NCBI GenBank assembly: GCA_025356095.1
Contig: JANXUR010000048.1
Span: 39,465 to 103,464, forward strand
Length of the DNA: 64,000 nt
Direction of reading: 5' to 3'
From: Acidobacteriaceae bacterium
GTDB lineage: Bacteria; Acidobacteriota; Terriglobia; Terriglobales; Acidobacteriaceae
The first letter of the stretch is position 1. Every line of letters begins with the position of its first letter. Positions 17,579-26,347 of this stretch are shown here, piece after piece. A program made the position numbers and the translations under genes. A model generated the notes under the pieces. The model was not told the origin of the DNA. It saw only the letters and a program-made list of their open reading frames with translations, and ran no database searches.

Positions 17579-18448
17579 ATGAATCGCAGACGACTATTCC
17601 TAATCGGAGTGCTGGCCCTAACCATTGGCCTGTTTGCCAGCATACTGGTGTACAGGAATCTCGCTGCCCGCTCCACGGGCCGCTCGCCCGTGATGGATGT
17701 CGTCGTTGCCGCACGTGACATCCCATTTGGCGTTCGCTTGCAAGAAGCCGACCTTCGCATTGCCAAGCTGCCGCTCAATGAACTGCCTGATACGATCTTC
17801 CATAGCCGCACCGAGGTCATCGGTCGTACTGCGGTTCAGTCCATCGCTCGCGGCGACCTGCTACTACCCGGCAAACTTGCGGGTGCCAACTCGCCCACCG
17901 GACTCGCCAGCATGATTCCTCAAGGGATGCGCGCCGTTCCCGTACGGGTCAGCGACCTCGCCTCCATCGCCGGATTCCTTGGCGTCGGTTCGCGAGTGGA
18001 CGTCCTTTCCACCATCACCATGCCGGGGTCTAACGCGCCCGTAACCAAAACCGTTTTGCAGAATGTGGAAGTGCTCTCCGGCGGCGGATCGCCTCAGCGC
18101 ACCGGTGACCCCGGCCCCGGTTCGCCAGTTGTCACGCTTTTAGTTTCGCCGGAAGATGCCCGCACCCTCACTCTTGCGGCCTCCGATGGCCGGCTCCAGC
18201 TCGCCCTGCGCAATCCTCAAGATGCGGGCGGCGATAAGATTGGCAGTTCGCTCAGCACCGGGCTCTTTGGTGCCACCGGCCCCGATGCCTCCGCGCATCC
18301 CGCCCGACCCGTCGGCCGGCGCAACAACGCGGACGAAGCAGCCGCCAAAGCCGCCAACGCTTCAAAGGCATCAAAAGCCGCTCCCGAAACCTATGCCGTT
18401 GAACTTATTCAAGGAGACAAACGCGACGTTACCAAGTTCCCCAAGTAG
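17579..18448 (+). CDS. cpaB: Tad pilus assembly protein CpaB/RcpC
   Basis: CpaB is a periplasmic, membrane-anchored component that stabilises the pilus secretin. The 289-residue product begins NRRRLFLIGV, with one membrane helix. A SAF-like domain follows (VVVAARDIPFGVRLQEADL, about residues 40-110), then the RcpC-like middle region with VPVRVSDLASIAGFLGVGSRVDVL. The C-terminal 60 residues are low-complexity Ala/Lys. AAAGGGA precedes the ATG at 17579; the longer open frame upstream overlaps cpaA and is rejected. It is followed by the secretin gene after 13 bp. Confidence 0.9.
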   Translation: MNRRRLFLIGVLALTIGLFASILVYRNLAARSTGRSPVMDVVVAARDIPFGVRLQEADLRIAKLPLNELPDTIFHSRTEVIGRTAVQSIARGDLLLPGKLAGANSPTGLASMIPQGMRAVPVRVSDLASIAGFLGVGSRVDVLSTITMPGSNAPVTKTVLQNVEVLSGGGSPQRTGDPGPGSPVVTLLVSPEDARTLTLAASDGRLQLALRNPQDAGGDKIGSSLSTGLFGATGPDASAHPARPVGRRNNADEAAAKAANASKASKAAPETYAVELIQGDKRDVTKFPK

Positions 18449-18461
18449 CCAACGGCGTCCC

Positions 18462-19901
18462 ATGTTAACCATGTTCACGACTCCAGCCAAATCGCGCTTG
18501 CTCCGCTCGTCCCTGCCCCTGCTTGGCGGCATCCTCGCCTGCGCCAGCGTTTCATTGGCACAGCAGCCGGATGCCGCGCTCGCCGAGCCTAAGATTCTGC
18601 ACGTGATGGTCAATAAGTCGCTGGTGGTGGATAGCGAAACCCGCCTCAAGCGGGTCTCCGTTACTGACCCCGCCACTGCGGAAGCCCTCGTCGTCTCCCC
18701 CAATCAAGTTCTGATTCAAGCCCACAAGGCTGGCGAGATTTCGCTCATTTTGTGGGATGAGGCCGAGCATGCCCGCTCGTACGACCTCCATGTGGATGCT
18801 GACCTCTCTGGCCTGACTCGCGACATGGCCGACGTATTCAAGAATGAGCCCATTCGCGTCACCAGCTCCCGAGGCACCATTGTCCTCTCCGGCCACGTCT
18901 CCTCCGAAGCCATCTCTAGGCAAGCCGATGACCTCGCCTCCTCTTACAGCAAAAACGTCATCAACACTCTCACCTTCGGCACTCAGGGTTCGGGGCAGGA
19001 AGTCCTGCTTGAAGTGAAATTCGCCGAAGTGGATCGCACCGCCCTCAATCAAATCGGAATCAACCTGCTTTCCACCGGCGCGGGCAATACTATCGGCAAC
19101 ATCACTACAGGACAATTCGGCTCCAGCGGCAGCCAGACCGTCGGCGGCACAATTCACGGCCCCGCCGCCCCCACCACCACGACCGACACCATCAGCAACT
19201 TGCTGAATGTCTTTTTGTTCAACCCCGATATCCACCTCGGTGCGGTGATTCAAGCCCTTCAGCAGCGCAACTTGTTGCAGATTCTCGCCGAGCCCAACCT
19301 CATCGCGGTCAGCGGCAAAGAAGCCAGCTTCCTCGCCGGTGGTGAGTTCCCCGTCCCCATCGTGCAGCCCTCCAGCGGCACCAACGCCGTCACTATTCAG
19401 TACAAGGAATTCGGCGTCAAGCTAAAGTTCACGCCGCAACTGCAGGCCAACGGCAACATTCACCTGCACGTAATTCCAGAAGTCAGCACCCTCGATTTTG
19501 CCGACGGCATTACCCTTTCCGGCTTTACCGTCCCCGCGCTCAGTACGCGCCGCGCCGATACCGAATTCGATCTGCTTGACGGTCAGAGCTTCGTCATCGC
19601 CGGCCTCATTGATAATCGCGTCACCAAGATCAACAGCAGTGTTCCCGGCCTTAGCACCATTCCCATTCTGGGTAACCTGTTCAAGAGTTTCAGCTTCCAG
19701 CGCAACAACACTGAACTCATGGTGATCGTCACCGCGCGCCGCGTCTCGCCCTCCTCCATCGCCCCCAACGGCCCGGCCATGCCAGTTGCACCCATAGACG
19801 TTCCAAAGTTCGACGAACACGCGAAAGAAGGCTCCACGGCACCGGGTATGAACCCCGCACCCGCGGTTCCCACTCCCTCCGCGGAGGCCCCCAAGCACTA
19901 A
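18462..19901 (+). CDS. cpaC: Tad pilus secretin CpaC/RcpA
   Basis: This is the outer-membrane secretin ring through which the Flp pilus exits. The 479-residue product has a signal peptide. An N-terminal pilus-formation domain follows (KILHVMVNKSLVVD, with the repeat of the kind SVTDPATAEALVVSPNQVLI), then a BON-like segment and the secretin domain. That domain contains ILAEPNLIAVSGKEASFLAGGE and ends near FKSFSFQRNNTELMVIVTARRV. The C-terminus is proline-rich. ATG codons at 18462 and 18471 are both possible; neither has a strong ribosome-binding site. It lies in tight tandem with cpaB and cpaE. Confidence 0.93.
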   Translation: MLTMFTTPAKSRLLRSSLPLLGGILACASVSLAQQPDAALAEPKILHVMVNKSLVVDSETRLKRVSVTDPATAEALVVSPNQVLIQAHKAGEISLILWDEAEHARSYDLHVDADLSGLTRDMADVFKNEPIRVTSSRGTIVLSGHVSSEAISRQADDLASSYSKNVINTLTFGTQGSGQEVLLEVKFAEVDRTALNQIGINLLSTGAGNTIGNITTGQFGSSGSQTVGGTIHGPAAPTTTTDTISNLLNVFLFNPDIHLGAVIQALQQRNLLQILAEPNLIAVSGKEASFLAGGEFPVPIVQPSSGTNAVTIQYKEFGVKLKFTPQLQANGNIHLHVIPEVSTLDFADGITLSGFTVPALSTRRADTEFDLLDGQSFVIAGLIDNRVTKINSSVPGLSTIPILGNLFKSFSFQRNNTELMVIVTARRVSPSSIAPNGPAMPVAPIDVPKFDEHAKEGSTAPGMNPAPAVPTPSAEAPKH

Positions 19902-19912
19902 CGGGAACCCTT

Positions 19913-21094
19913 ATGGCTGAACTCTCCGTTGCCATCATTGCCGCTGAGAACGACCAGCAGACCGTACTCCAGGCTCTGGTAGATGCCACCAACGTCGCGC
20001 GCACCGTGATGGCGACCAGTTCCTACCCGCTGACCAGCACCGACCCCATCACCCGCAAAATCCACGCTATGCAGCCGGATGTCGTGCTGGTGGATATCCC
20101 CATCGGCAACCCGGCCAGCGCGCTCCGCGGCATCGAACTGTTGCATCAGGAAATGCCCGCGGCTTCCGTATTTGCCATTGGCAGCATGACTCAGGCCCAG
20201 ACCATCGTCAGCGCTATGCGAGCAGGGGCTCGTGAATACGTCGAGCGCCCCGCCAGCACCACCGACCTGCTCGAAGCCTTTGTGCGTCTCGCTGCCTCGC
20301 AGCGCAAATCCCGCGGCGAAGGCCAGCAAGGCAGTGTCTATTCCATCGTCGGTGCCAAGGGCGGCAGCGGTGCCACCACGATCGCCGTCAACACCGCGCT
20401 GGCCCTGCAAGCTGCCCATGGCGCCACCGCGCTGGTGGATCTCGGCACCCTCGGCCATACCGCACTGCACCTCAACCTTAAACCCCTTTTTACCGTAAAC
20501 GACGCGGTTCGCAACCTCCACCGCCTCGACCACGCCCTGCTAGAAAGCTTTATTACCCAGCACGCTAGCGGCCTCCACGTGTTAGCTGGTGTCACCACAC
20601 CCGGCTCCGTCGAACCCACCACTGCCGACTACGCCCGGCTCTTTGAGATGCTGACCCACCACTATCAGCATGTGGTGGTGGATGTCTCCAGCCGTCTCGA
20701 CGCGGCCACGCGCCTGGTCTGCAATCTTTCTGACTACGTAGTGCTCGTAACCCAGACCGATGTCGCGTCCCTGTGGAGCGCTTCTCGCATGGTGCAGTAC
20801 CTCGGCGAAGCCGGAGGTCGCGACCATGTTCGCCTGCTGTTTAACCGCTACCGCAAAATCCCCGGCTTTGGCGACCGCGAAGCGGAAGCCGCCACCGGTG
20901 CCAAGGTTATCTGGAAGATTCCCAACCAGTACGCCGCCGCATCCGCCGCAGTAGATGCTGGTAAACCCTTGATGGATCAGTCCTCGAGCGAGATTGCCAA
21001 AGCCTTTCAAGGCTTGGCCGCCGAACTGACCCGCGCGCAGACCCAGCCCAAACCATCCGGCTGGTCCATCTTCCGTAATACCTTTAGCCAGTAA
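19913..21094 (+). CDS. cpaE: Tad pilus localisation ATPase CpaE/TadZ
   Basis: TadZ/CpaE is a MinD/ParA-like protein that places the pilus machine, often at the cell pole. Residues 1-130 form an atypical receiver-like domain. From about 143 a ParA-like fold starts with the deviant Walker A KGGSGATT. A later DVSSRLD segment corresponds to Walker A prime/Walker B. The length of 393 residues is normal. It is 11 bp after cpaC and followed after 21 bp by the cpaF ATPase gene, the conserved Tad order. Confidence 0.92.
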   Translation: MAELSVAIIAAENDQQTVLQALVDATNVARTVMATSSYPLTSTDPITRKIHAMQPDVVLVDIPIGNPASALRGIELLHQEMPAASVFAIGSMTQAQTIVSAMRAGAREYVERPASTTDLLEAFVRLAASQRKSRGEGQQGSVYSIVGAKGGSGATTIAVNTALALQAAHGATALVDLGTLGHTALHLNLKPLFTVNDAVRNLHRLDHALLESFITQHASGLHVLAGVTTPGSVEPTTADYARLFEMLTHHYQHVVVDVSSRLDAATRLVCNLSDYVVLVTQTDVASLWSASRMVQYLGEAGGRDHVRLLFNRYRKIPGFGDREAEAATGAKVIWKIPNQYAAASAAVDAGKPLMDQSSSEIAKAFQGLAAELTRAQTQPKPSGWSIFRNTFSQ

Positions 21095-21115
21095 AACGCA
21101 GTATCATGAGAGCAA

Positions 21116-22462
21116 ATGGCGTGGCACGCCGTGCGCTTCGGCAGCCGCTCCACCCATCATCCCTTTATGGCGAATCCTCCCACCTTCGAGCGGGCTGAAT
21201 ACCAGCAGGTGAAGACTGACCTTCACCGCAAGATTCTTGACCGCCTTAATCTGGAAAAGCTGGGCCGCGCCAATGACGCCGCCGCCCGCGATGAAGTTCT
21301 TTCCATCATTCGCTCTACCATCGCCTTGGAAGCGGTGCCCCTGAGCTTCGCCGAGCGCGAGCGCATGTCCCGGGACATTCTCGACGAGATATTCGGCTTC
21401 GGCCCGCTGGAAACTCTGCTCCGCGACAACACCATCACCGACATTCTGGTCAACAGTCACGACCACATCTACGTGGAACGCGCTGGAAAACTGGAACGCA
21501 CCGGTCTTACCTTCCGCGACAACGCCCACCTGATGCAAATTATTGACCGCATCGTCTCCCGGATTGGCCGTCGGGTGGATGAGAGTTCGCCTATGGTGGA
21601 TGCTCGCCTTCCCGACGGTTCACGCGTGAATGCCATTATTCCGCCGCTCGCCCTCGATGGGCCGTGTCTCTCCATTCGCCGCTTTGGACGGGAAGCCCTG
21701 ACCGCCCGCCAAATGCTGGAAAATAAAACCCTCACCGAACCCATGCTCGAACTGCTTTCCACCATGGTGCAGGGCAAACTCAATTTGCTGATTTCAGGCG
21801 GAACCGGTGCTGGCAAAACCACGCTGCTCAATGTACTCTCCGGTTACGTTCCCAATGATGACCGCATCGTCACCATCGAAGACGCCGCCGAATTGCAGTT
21901 GAAGCAGGAACACGTCGTCCGCCTTGAGACTCGCCCACCCAACATTGAAGGCAAGGGTGCCGTCCGCCAGCGTCAGCTCGTCATCAACAGTTTGCGGATG
22001 CGTCCCGACCGCATCATCGTCGGCGAAGTCCGGGGTGAAGAAGCCTTCGACATGTTGCAAGCCATGAACACCGGCCACGAAGGTTCTATGACCACCGTCC
22101 ACGCCAACTCACCCCGCGATGCCATGGCCCGCTTGGAAAACATGGTCTCCATGGCCAACCTGAGCTTGCCCGAGCGCGCCGTGCGCCAGCAACTTAGCAG
22201 CGCAATACACGCCGTGGTGCAAGTGGCCCGGCTGGCCGATGGCACTCGTAAGGTCATCTCCATCTCAGAGGTCACCGGTATGGAAGGCAATAACCTTTCC
22301 ATGCAAGATATTTTTGTCTTTGAACGTCGCGGCCTGACCACCGAAGGCCGGGTGCGCGGCATCTTCCGCGCCACTGGCGTTCGCCCACAGTTTGCCGAAC
22401 GCTTGCTTGCCGGCGGCTTCCGTATTCCCAATTACGTTCTCGAATCTGCGGTCGAGGTCTAA
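21116..22462 (+). CDS. cpaF: Tad pilus secretion ATPase CpaF/TadA
   Basis: This is the cytoplasmic hexameric ATPase of the VirB11/type II secretion superfamily that powers pilus assembly and retraction. Walker [14 protein letters not shown], the Asp box [13 protein letters not shown], Walker [13 protein letters not shown] and the His box [12 protein letters not shown] are all present. The ATG at 21116 has GAGAG just upstream. An alternative ATG at 21167 (residue 18) lacks a ribosome-binding site but starts closer to the family's usual N-terminus. It is followed after 6 bp by tadB. Confidence 0.95.
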   Translation: MAWHAVRFGSRSTHHPFMANPPTFERAEYQQVKTDLHRKILDRLNLEKLGRANDAAARDEVLSIIRSTIALEAVPLSFAERERMSRDILDEIFGFGPLETLLRDNTITDILVNSHDHIYVERAGKLERTGLTFRDNAHLMQIIDRIVSRIGRRVDESSPMVDARLPDGSRVNAIIPPLALDGPCLSIRRFGREALTARQMLENKTLTEPMLELLSTMVQGKLNLLISGGTGAGKTTLLNVLSGYVPNDDRIVTIEDAAELQLKQEHVVRLETRPPNIEGKGAVRQRQLVINSLRMRPDRIIVGEVRGEEAFDMLQAMNTGHEGSMTTVHANSPRDAMARLENMVSMANLSLPERAVRQQLSSAIHAVVQVARLADGTRKVISISEVTGMEGNNLSMQDIFVFERRGLTTEGRVRGIFRATGVRPQFAERLLAGGFRIPNYVLESAVEV

Positions 22463-22468
22463 ACTCTC

Positions 22469-23437
22469 GTGAATAACCTGATCGCCGCAGCCGTGTTCCT
22501 GCTCATCTCCGCCGCTGTTTTTGTGGGCATCCTGTTCTACGACCGCCGCCGCTCCTACGCACGCCTTTTGCAGGAGCGGCTCGCCGCCGCCAAAGAAGCC
22601 CCCAAGCCCTCCGTCAAAGAAGAACTCGAACTTCTACGCAATGACGTGCTCAGCGAAATCCCCGCACTCGATAAGCTGCTGCGTAGTTCCAAACGCATCA
22701 CCGTCTTGCAAGAGTTTCTCGATCAGGCCGACTTGAACTGGAAGGCTGGCAACTTCCTCATCATCTGCGGCATGACCTCCGTATTCCTCTTCCTCATCAC
22801 CGCCTTGTTGATGGATAGCTTGGCCATCGCCTTCGGTGCAGCTTCGCTGGGGCTGATTCTGCCCTATGCCTATGTATCCTTCCGCCGCACCCGCCGCTTC
22901 GATAAGTTCGAAGAGGTCTTCCCAGAAGCTCTCGATACGCTGGCCCGCGCCGTGCGCGCTGGCCACGCCTTTACCACAGCCTTGGAACTGGTTGCCGCTG
23001 AAACCTCCCAGCCAGTCGCGAGCGAGTTCCGCAAGACCTTTGAAGAGCAGAAGTACGGCCTGCCCGTCCGCGATGCACTGCAAAATATGGCCCGCCGCAT
23101 CCCGTTGATTGACACCAAGTTCTTCGTGACGGCCGTCATGCTGCAACGCGAGACTGGCGGCAACCTCGGCGAGATTCTCGACAACCTCTCCTACGTCATC
23201 CGCGAACGCTTCAAAATCCAGCGGCAGGTGAAAGTCCACACCGCCCAGGGCCGCATGACCATGATGTTGCTGATGGCCTTGCCGCCCACCGTCTGCACCG
23301 CGATGGCCACTCTGGTGCCGGATTTCGTGCGTCCCTTGTTTGTGGATCCCGTGGGGCAAACCGTATTGGTGATGGCAGGCGCACTGCAAATTATGGGCTA
23401 CATTTTAATTCGCCGCGTGATTCGGATTCAGGTATGA
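22469..23437 (+). CDS. tadB: Tad inner-membrane platform protein TadB
   Basis: This is one of the paired GspF-like platform proteins of the Tad machine. The 322-residue product has an N-terminal helix, a second helix pair around residues 95-130 and C-terminal helices. Between them is the GspF/T2SSF domain with FPEALDTLARAVRAGHAF and the conserved ETGGNLGEILDNLS motif. The start codon is GTG at 22469, six bases after the cpaF stop. Its TGA overlaps the tadC ATG (ATGA), which indicates coupled translation. Confidence 0.93.
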   Translation: MNNLIAAAVFLLISAAVFVGILFYDRRRSYARLLQERLAAAKEAPKPSVKEELELLRNDVLSEIPALDKLLRSSKRITVLQEFLDQADLNWKAGNFLIICGMTSVFLFLITALLMDSLAIAFGAASLGLILPYAYVSFRRTRRFDKFEEVFPEALDTLARAVRAGHAFTTALELVAAETSQPVASEFRKTFEEQKYGLPVRDALQNMARRIPLIDTKFFVTAVMLQRETGGNLGEILDNLSYVIRERFKIQRQVKVHTAQGRMTMMLLMALPPTVCTAMATLVPDFVRPLFVDPVGQTVLVMAGALQIMGYILIRRVIRIQV

Positions 23438-24342
23438 CGCTCGCCCTCATCGCCGCGCTGTTGGTCTTTGCCGGTGTTGTCACCGCCGTGGTGTGCTTTG
23501 CTTTGGCCGCCGTAGCCCCCGCTTCGCTGCTCGCCGAGCGCCTGCGCGACCTTTCCTCTGCCCCGGTCGCCCCCCGCCAATCGCTGCGTCAACCTCTGCG
23601 CGACCGCCTGCAGCGTGCCCTCGCACCCTTCGCCAAAGCCTTGCCCCATTCGCTGGCGGAAGTCTCACAAACCCGCCTCTGGCTGGTACAGGCTGGCTAT
23701 CGCGAAGAGCGCCACGTGAACGCCTACTTTGGCTTGCGTGCCCTTAGCGCCTTCGTCGCGCTCGCTTTTATGCTCGGCTCGGGCATCGGCTTCCGCTCGC
23801 CGTGGCTTATGATCGGCGTGCCCGCGCTGGCCTTCTTTCTACCTCGCTTCTTCCTCAAGCGCCGCATTAGTAAGCGCCAGCAGCGCATTCGGCTCGCCTT
23901 GCCAGACGCCCTTGATCTCACCGTGATTTGCGTCGAGGCGGGTATCTCGCTCGATCAAGCAATTCAGCGGGTGGGCACTGAGTTGCAATACGCCCACCCC
24001 GACCTCAGCGAAGAACTGCGACTGGTCAGCCTTGAAACCCGAGCTGGCAAACCCCGCTCTGAGGCTCTGCGCAACCTCGCCACCCGCACCGGCGTCAACG
24101 ACGTCCGCCAGTTGGTCGCCGTCCTCATCCAAACCGACCGCTTTGGCACCGGCGTCACGCAGGCGCTCCGCATCCATTCCGACGCCCTGCGCACCGAGCG
24201 CCGCCAGCGCGCCGAAGAGCAAGCCGCCAAGCTCAACGTCAAGATGCTGCCCTACCTTGTCGTATTCGTCTTTCCCGCGCTTCTGGTGGTCGTATTCGGC
24301 CCCGCCGCGCTGCAATCGTTGCGTATTCTGGTCAACCGGTAA
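23434..24342 (+). CDS. tadC: Tad inner-membrane platform protein TadC
   Basis: This is the second GspF-like platform protein, 302 residues, starting inside the tadB stop (ATGA). Hydrophobic helices flank a T2SSF domain with ALPDALDLTVICVEAGISLDQA and the region TGVNDVRQLVAVLIQTDRFGTG. The C-terminal helix reads LPYLVVFVFPALLVVVFGPA. It is paralogous to TadB, as is usual in Tad loci. It is the last recognisable core Tad gene in the operon and is followed after 15 bp by a DUF192 gene. Confidence 0.93.
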   Translation: MTLALIAALLVFAGVVTAVVCFALAAVAPASLLAERLRDLSSAPVAPRQSLRQPLRDRLQRALAPFAKALPHSLAEVSQTRLWLVQAGYREERHVNAYFGLRALSAFVALAFMLGSGIGFRSPWLMIGVPALAFFLPRFFLKRRISKRQQRIRLALPDALDLTVICVEAGISLDQAIQRVGTELQYAHPDLSEELRLVSLETRAGKPRSEALRNLATRTGVNDVRQLVAVLIQTDRFGTGVTQALRIHSDALRTERRQRAEEQAAKLNVKMLPYLVVFVFPALLVVVFGPAALQSLRILVNR

Positions 24343-24357
24343 GGCGGGCCGCTCACC

Positions 24358-24735
24358 ATGGCTCAGTCTCCTTCCAGCCTGCATGCAATCAACTCCGACC
24401 GCAACCTTGCTCTCGCCGACCGCGTCCTAATCGCCGACTCCCACTTCGCCCGCCTCGTTGGACTGCTCGCCATACCCGCCAGCGCCTTTCAACCCGGCAA
24501 CGCGCTGTGGATTCGCCCCAGCCGTGGCGTCCACACCTTGGGAATGCGTTACCCCATTGATGCCGTTTACCTCGACGCCAACTTGCTTGTGGTTCACCTT
24601 GAGGCAGACCTGCAACCTTGGCGTATGGGCCGGATGGTCGCCCGCTCCCGCTCCGTGCTAGAGCTCCCCGCCGGAACCATTGCCCGCACCAAAACCCAAC
24701 TTGGCGACCAGGTCACGATTGGCAGTACGCGCTAG
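24358..24735 (+). CDS. DUF192 family protein
   Basis: The 125-residue protein is a single DUF192 domain. It has LADRVLIADSHFARLVGLL near the start, then the characteristic IRPSRGVHTLGMRYPIDAVYLD, and LELPAGTI near the end. The biochemical role of DUF192 is not established. It follows tadC by 15 bp and is presumably in the Tad operon. DUF192 genes are known to occur near Tad/pilus genes in several bacteria, though I cannot confirm a functional tie here. No signal peptide is visible, so it is cytoplasmic, unlike many exported DUF192 proteins. Confidence 0.85.
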   Translation: MAQSPSSLHAINSDRNLALADRVLIADSHFARLVGLLAIPASAFQPGNALWIRPSRGVHTLGMRYPIDAVYLDANLLVVHLEADLQPWRMGRMVARSRSVLELPAGTIARTKTQLGDQVTIGSTR

Positions 24736-24766
24736 TCCCGCCCGCGCTAGTACCCACCAGTGCTCG

Positions 24767-26299
24767 CTAGTGCACCGCTAATTCTTCGAAACTGTGCGAG
24801 TCTGCCACTTTCACCAGTACCACGCCCACTGCATCCCGATATACTTCCTTCCATTCGGCGCGCTTTATCAGAATTTCCGACAACTCCGACCCCACCGGCA
24901 ATAACATCGCTCGCACGCCAGAGCCCTCAAGCGCTTCTTCCCAGTGTTTATGCATGTTGCTGATGGTTAGATATTGAGCGAGCACCCCATTGCCATAGAA
25001 ATCGTGGCGATCATCCATCCAAACCCGTGGCGTTGCACCCGACTCGTATCCACCCGCATACACCAGCACCCCGCTCCACTGATCCGGCAAGAACACCGGC
25101 GCCGGAATTCTCTGGCGCACAATGAACTCACTCGCAGCCACCGGAAACCGAAATCCATCCACTTGGACATCCATCAGCCTCCTCGCGCCGCTGCCTGCGC
25201 CGCTCAACACCAAACCGAACACCACCAACGCCCCCGCCACCGGCCACGTGACGCCCCGCGATGCCAGTTCCTGCACCGCCAGCCGATGGAAGCGCCCTGC
25301 GTCAACCTCCCGTCTCAACCCTGAAGCCGCGCCCAAGGCCACCAGCATCCCCGCCACTGGCAGATTCCGGCTCGCTGCCAGCCCCAACCCGACCCCGATC
25401 AGTACTGGCGCTACCGTCTCCGCGCGTAAGCCCCGCCAGCGCCGCACCACGCCAGCAATTGCAATCACTACCAGCACCGCCAAACACCGCGCCGAAAAAT
25501 CGCTCCAACTCGGCGGCTGCATTTCATTCACGTGATGCAAGAAGAAGGGATTCGTAACGTATTGCAGTAAATGAAGATGTAGATTCCATCCGTATGGGTT
25601 TATCAAGCTGGCGGCCACCGACGCCGCCAGCACTGCCGCCAATCGGCCCGCCGCTGGCCCCGGCCCGCCTCCCGCACTGAGCCTTCTCCACAAAGCCAGC
25701 GCCAGAAACGCCGCAATCAGCCCCAGCCCCAGCACAAATCCCGGATGCAGATTCGCCCAAAGCGCCGTCAGCGGAACCAGCCACCAAAGCTTCCGCGCGC
25801 CACCCGGCGATGCAGCCGCCCCCTCCAGCACCAGCCAAAAGACCAGCACCAGCAGCCAGCTCACCAGATGCGGCCGTGCCAGCAGGTGAATCGCCGCCGC
25901 CGCAAGCGCCAGCAGCGTCAATGCCAATGACCACGCCGGACTCATGCTGCGCCGCAGCAGTGCTCGGAACAGCAGCGCAAACGTCGTCGCCACCAGCACC
26001 GCACTCAGCCACACTGGCCCGTTAAGCCCAAAGTGTGCCAACGCCCCCACCCCCACATCCCATAGCCATTCCCACGCAATCCACGGCTGGCCGAACCGGC
26101 TCGCTGAAAACCAATCCTGATAAGGTATCTGCCCCGTCGCCAGAATGTGCTGCCCGTTGCGGATATGCCACAAGGCATCGCCATCGCGCAGCAGTAGCGG
26201 CGCCAGCGGGCCCACTGTTAGCCCCGCCAGCAACGCCAAAAAGATCACGCCGCCCATTGAAGGCAGCCATATTGTTCGCTCAGATTCCACGTCCGCCAT
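24767..26299 (-). CDS. Polytopic membrane protein of unknown function
   Basis: The 510-residue protein has around ten to eleven hydrophobic helices. Between the first two is a periplasmic loop with DGDALWHIRNGQHILATG and WIAWEWLWD. That layout resembles GT-C-like membrane glycosyltransferases in which early acidic residues face the periplasm. The C-terminal 110 residues form a soluble domain. The ATG at 26297-26299 has GGA seven bases upstream and is preferred over a TTG 42 bases further up. It converges on the DUF192 gene with a 31-base gap and diverges from the TPR gene. I cannot name the substrate. Confidence 0.65.
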   Translation of the reverse strand: MADVESERTIWLPSMGGVIFLALLAGLTVGPLAPLLLRDGDALWHIRNGQHILATGQIPYQDWFSASRFGQPWIAWEWLWDVGVGALAHFGLNGPVWLSAVLVATTFALLFRALLRRSMSPAWSLALTLLALAAAAIHLLARPHLVSWLLVLVFWLVLEGAAASPGGARKLWWLVPLTALWANLHPGFVLGLGLIAAFLALALWRRLSAGGGPGPAAGRLAAVLAASVAASLINPYGWNLHLHLLQYVTNPFFLHHVNEMQPPSWSDFSARCLAVLVVIAIAGVVRRWRGLRAETVAPVLIGVGLGLAASRNLPVAGMLVALGAASGLRREVDAGRFHRLAVQELASRGVTWPVAGALVVFGLVLSGAGSGARRLMDVQVDGFRFPVAASEFIVRQRIPAPVFLPDQWSGVLVYAGGYESGATPRVWMDDRHDFYGNGVLAQYLTISNMHKHWEEALEGSGVRAMLLPVGSELSEILIKRAEWKEVYRDAVGVVLVKVADSHSFEELAVH

Positions 26300-26347
26300 C
26301 GTATCCGAATTCTGCACCCGCAACTCTGCCACTATAATCAAAGAGCC

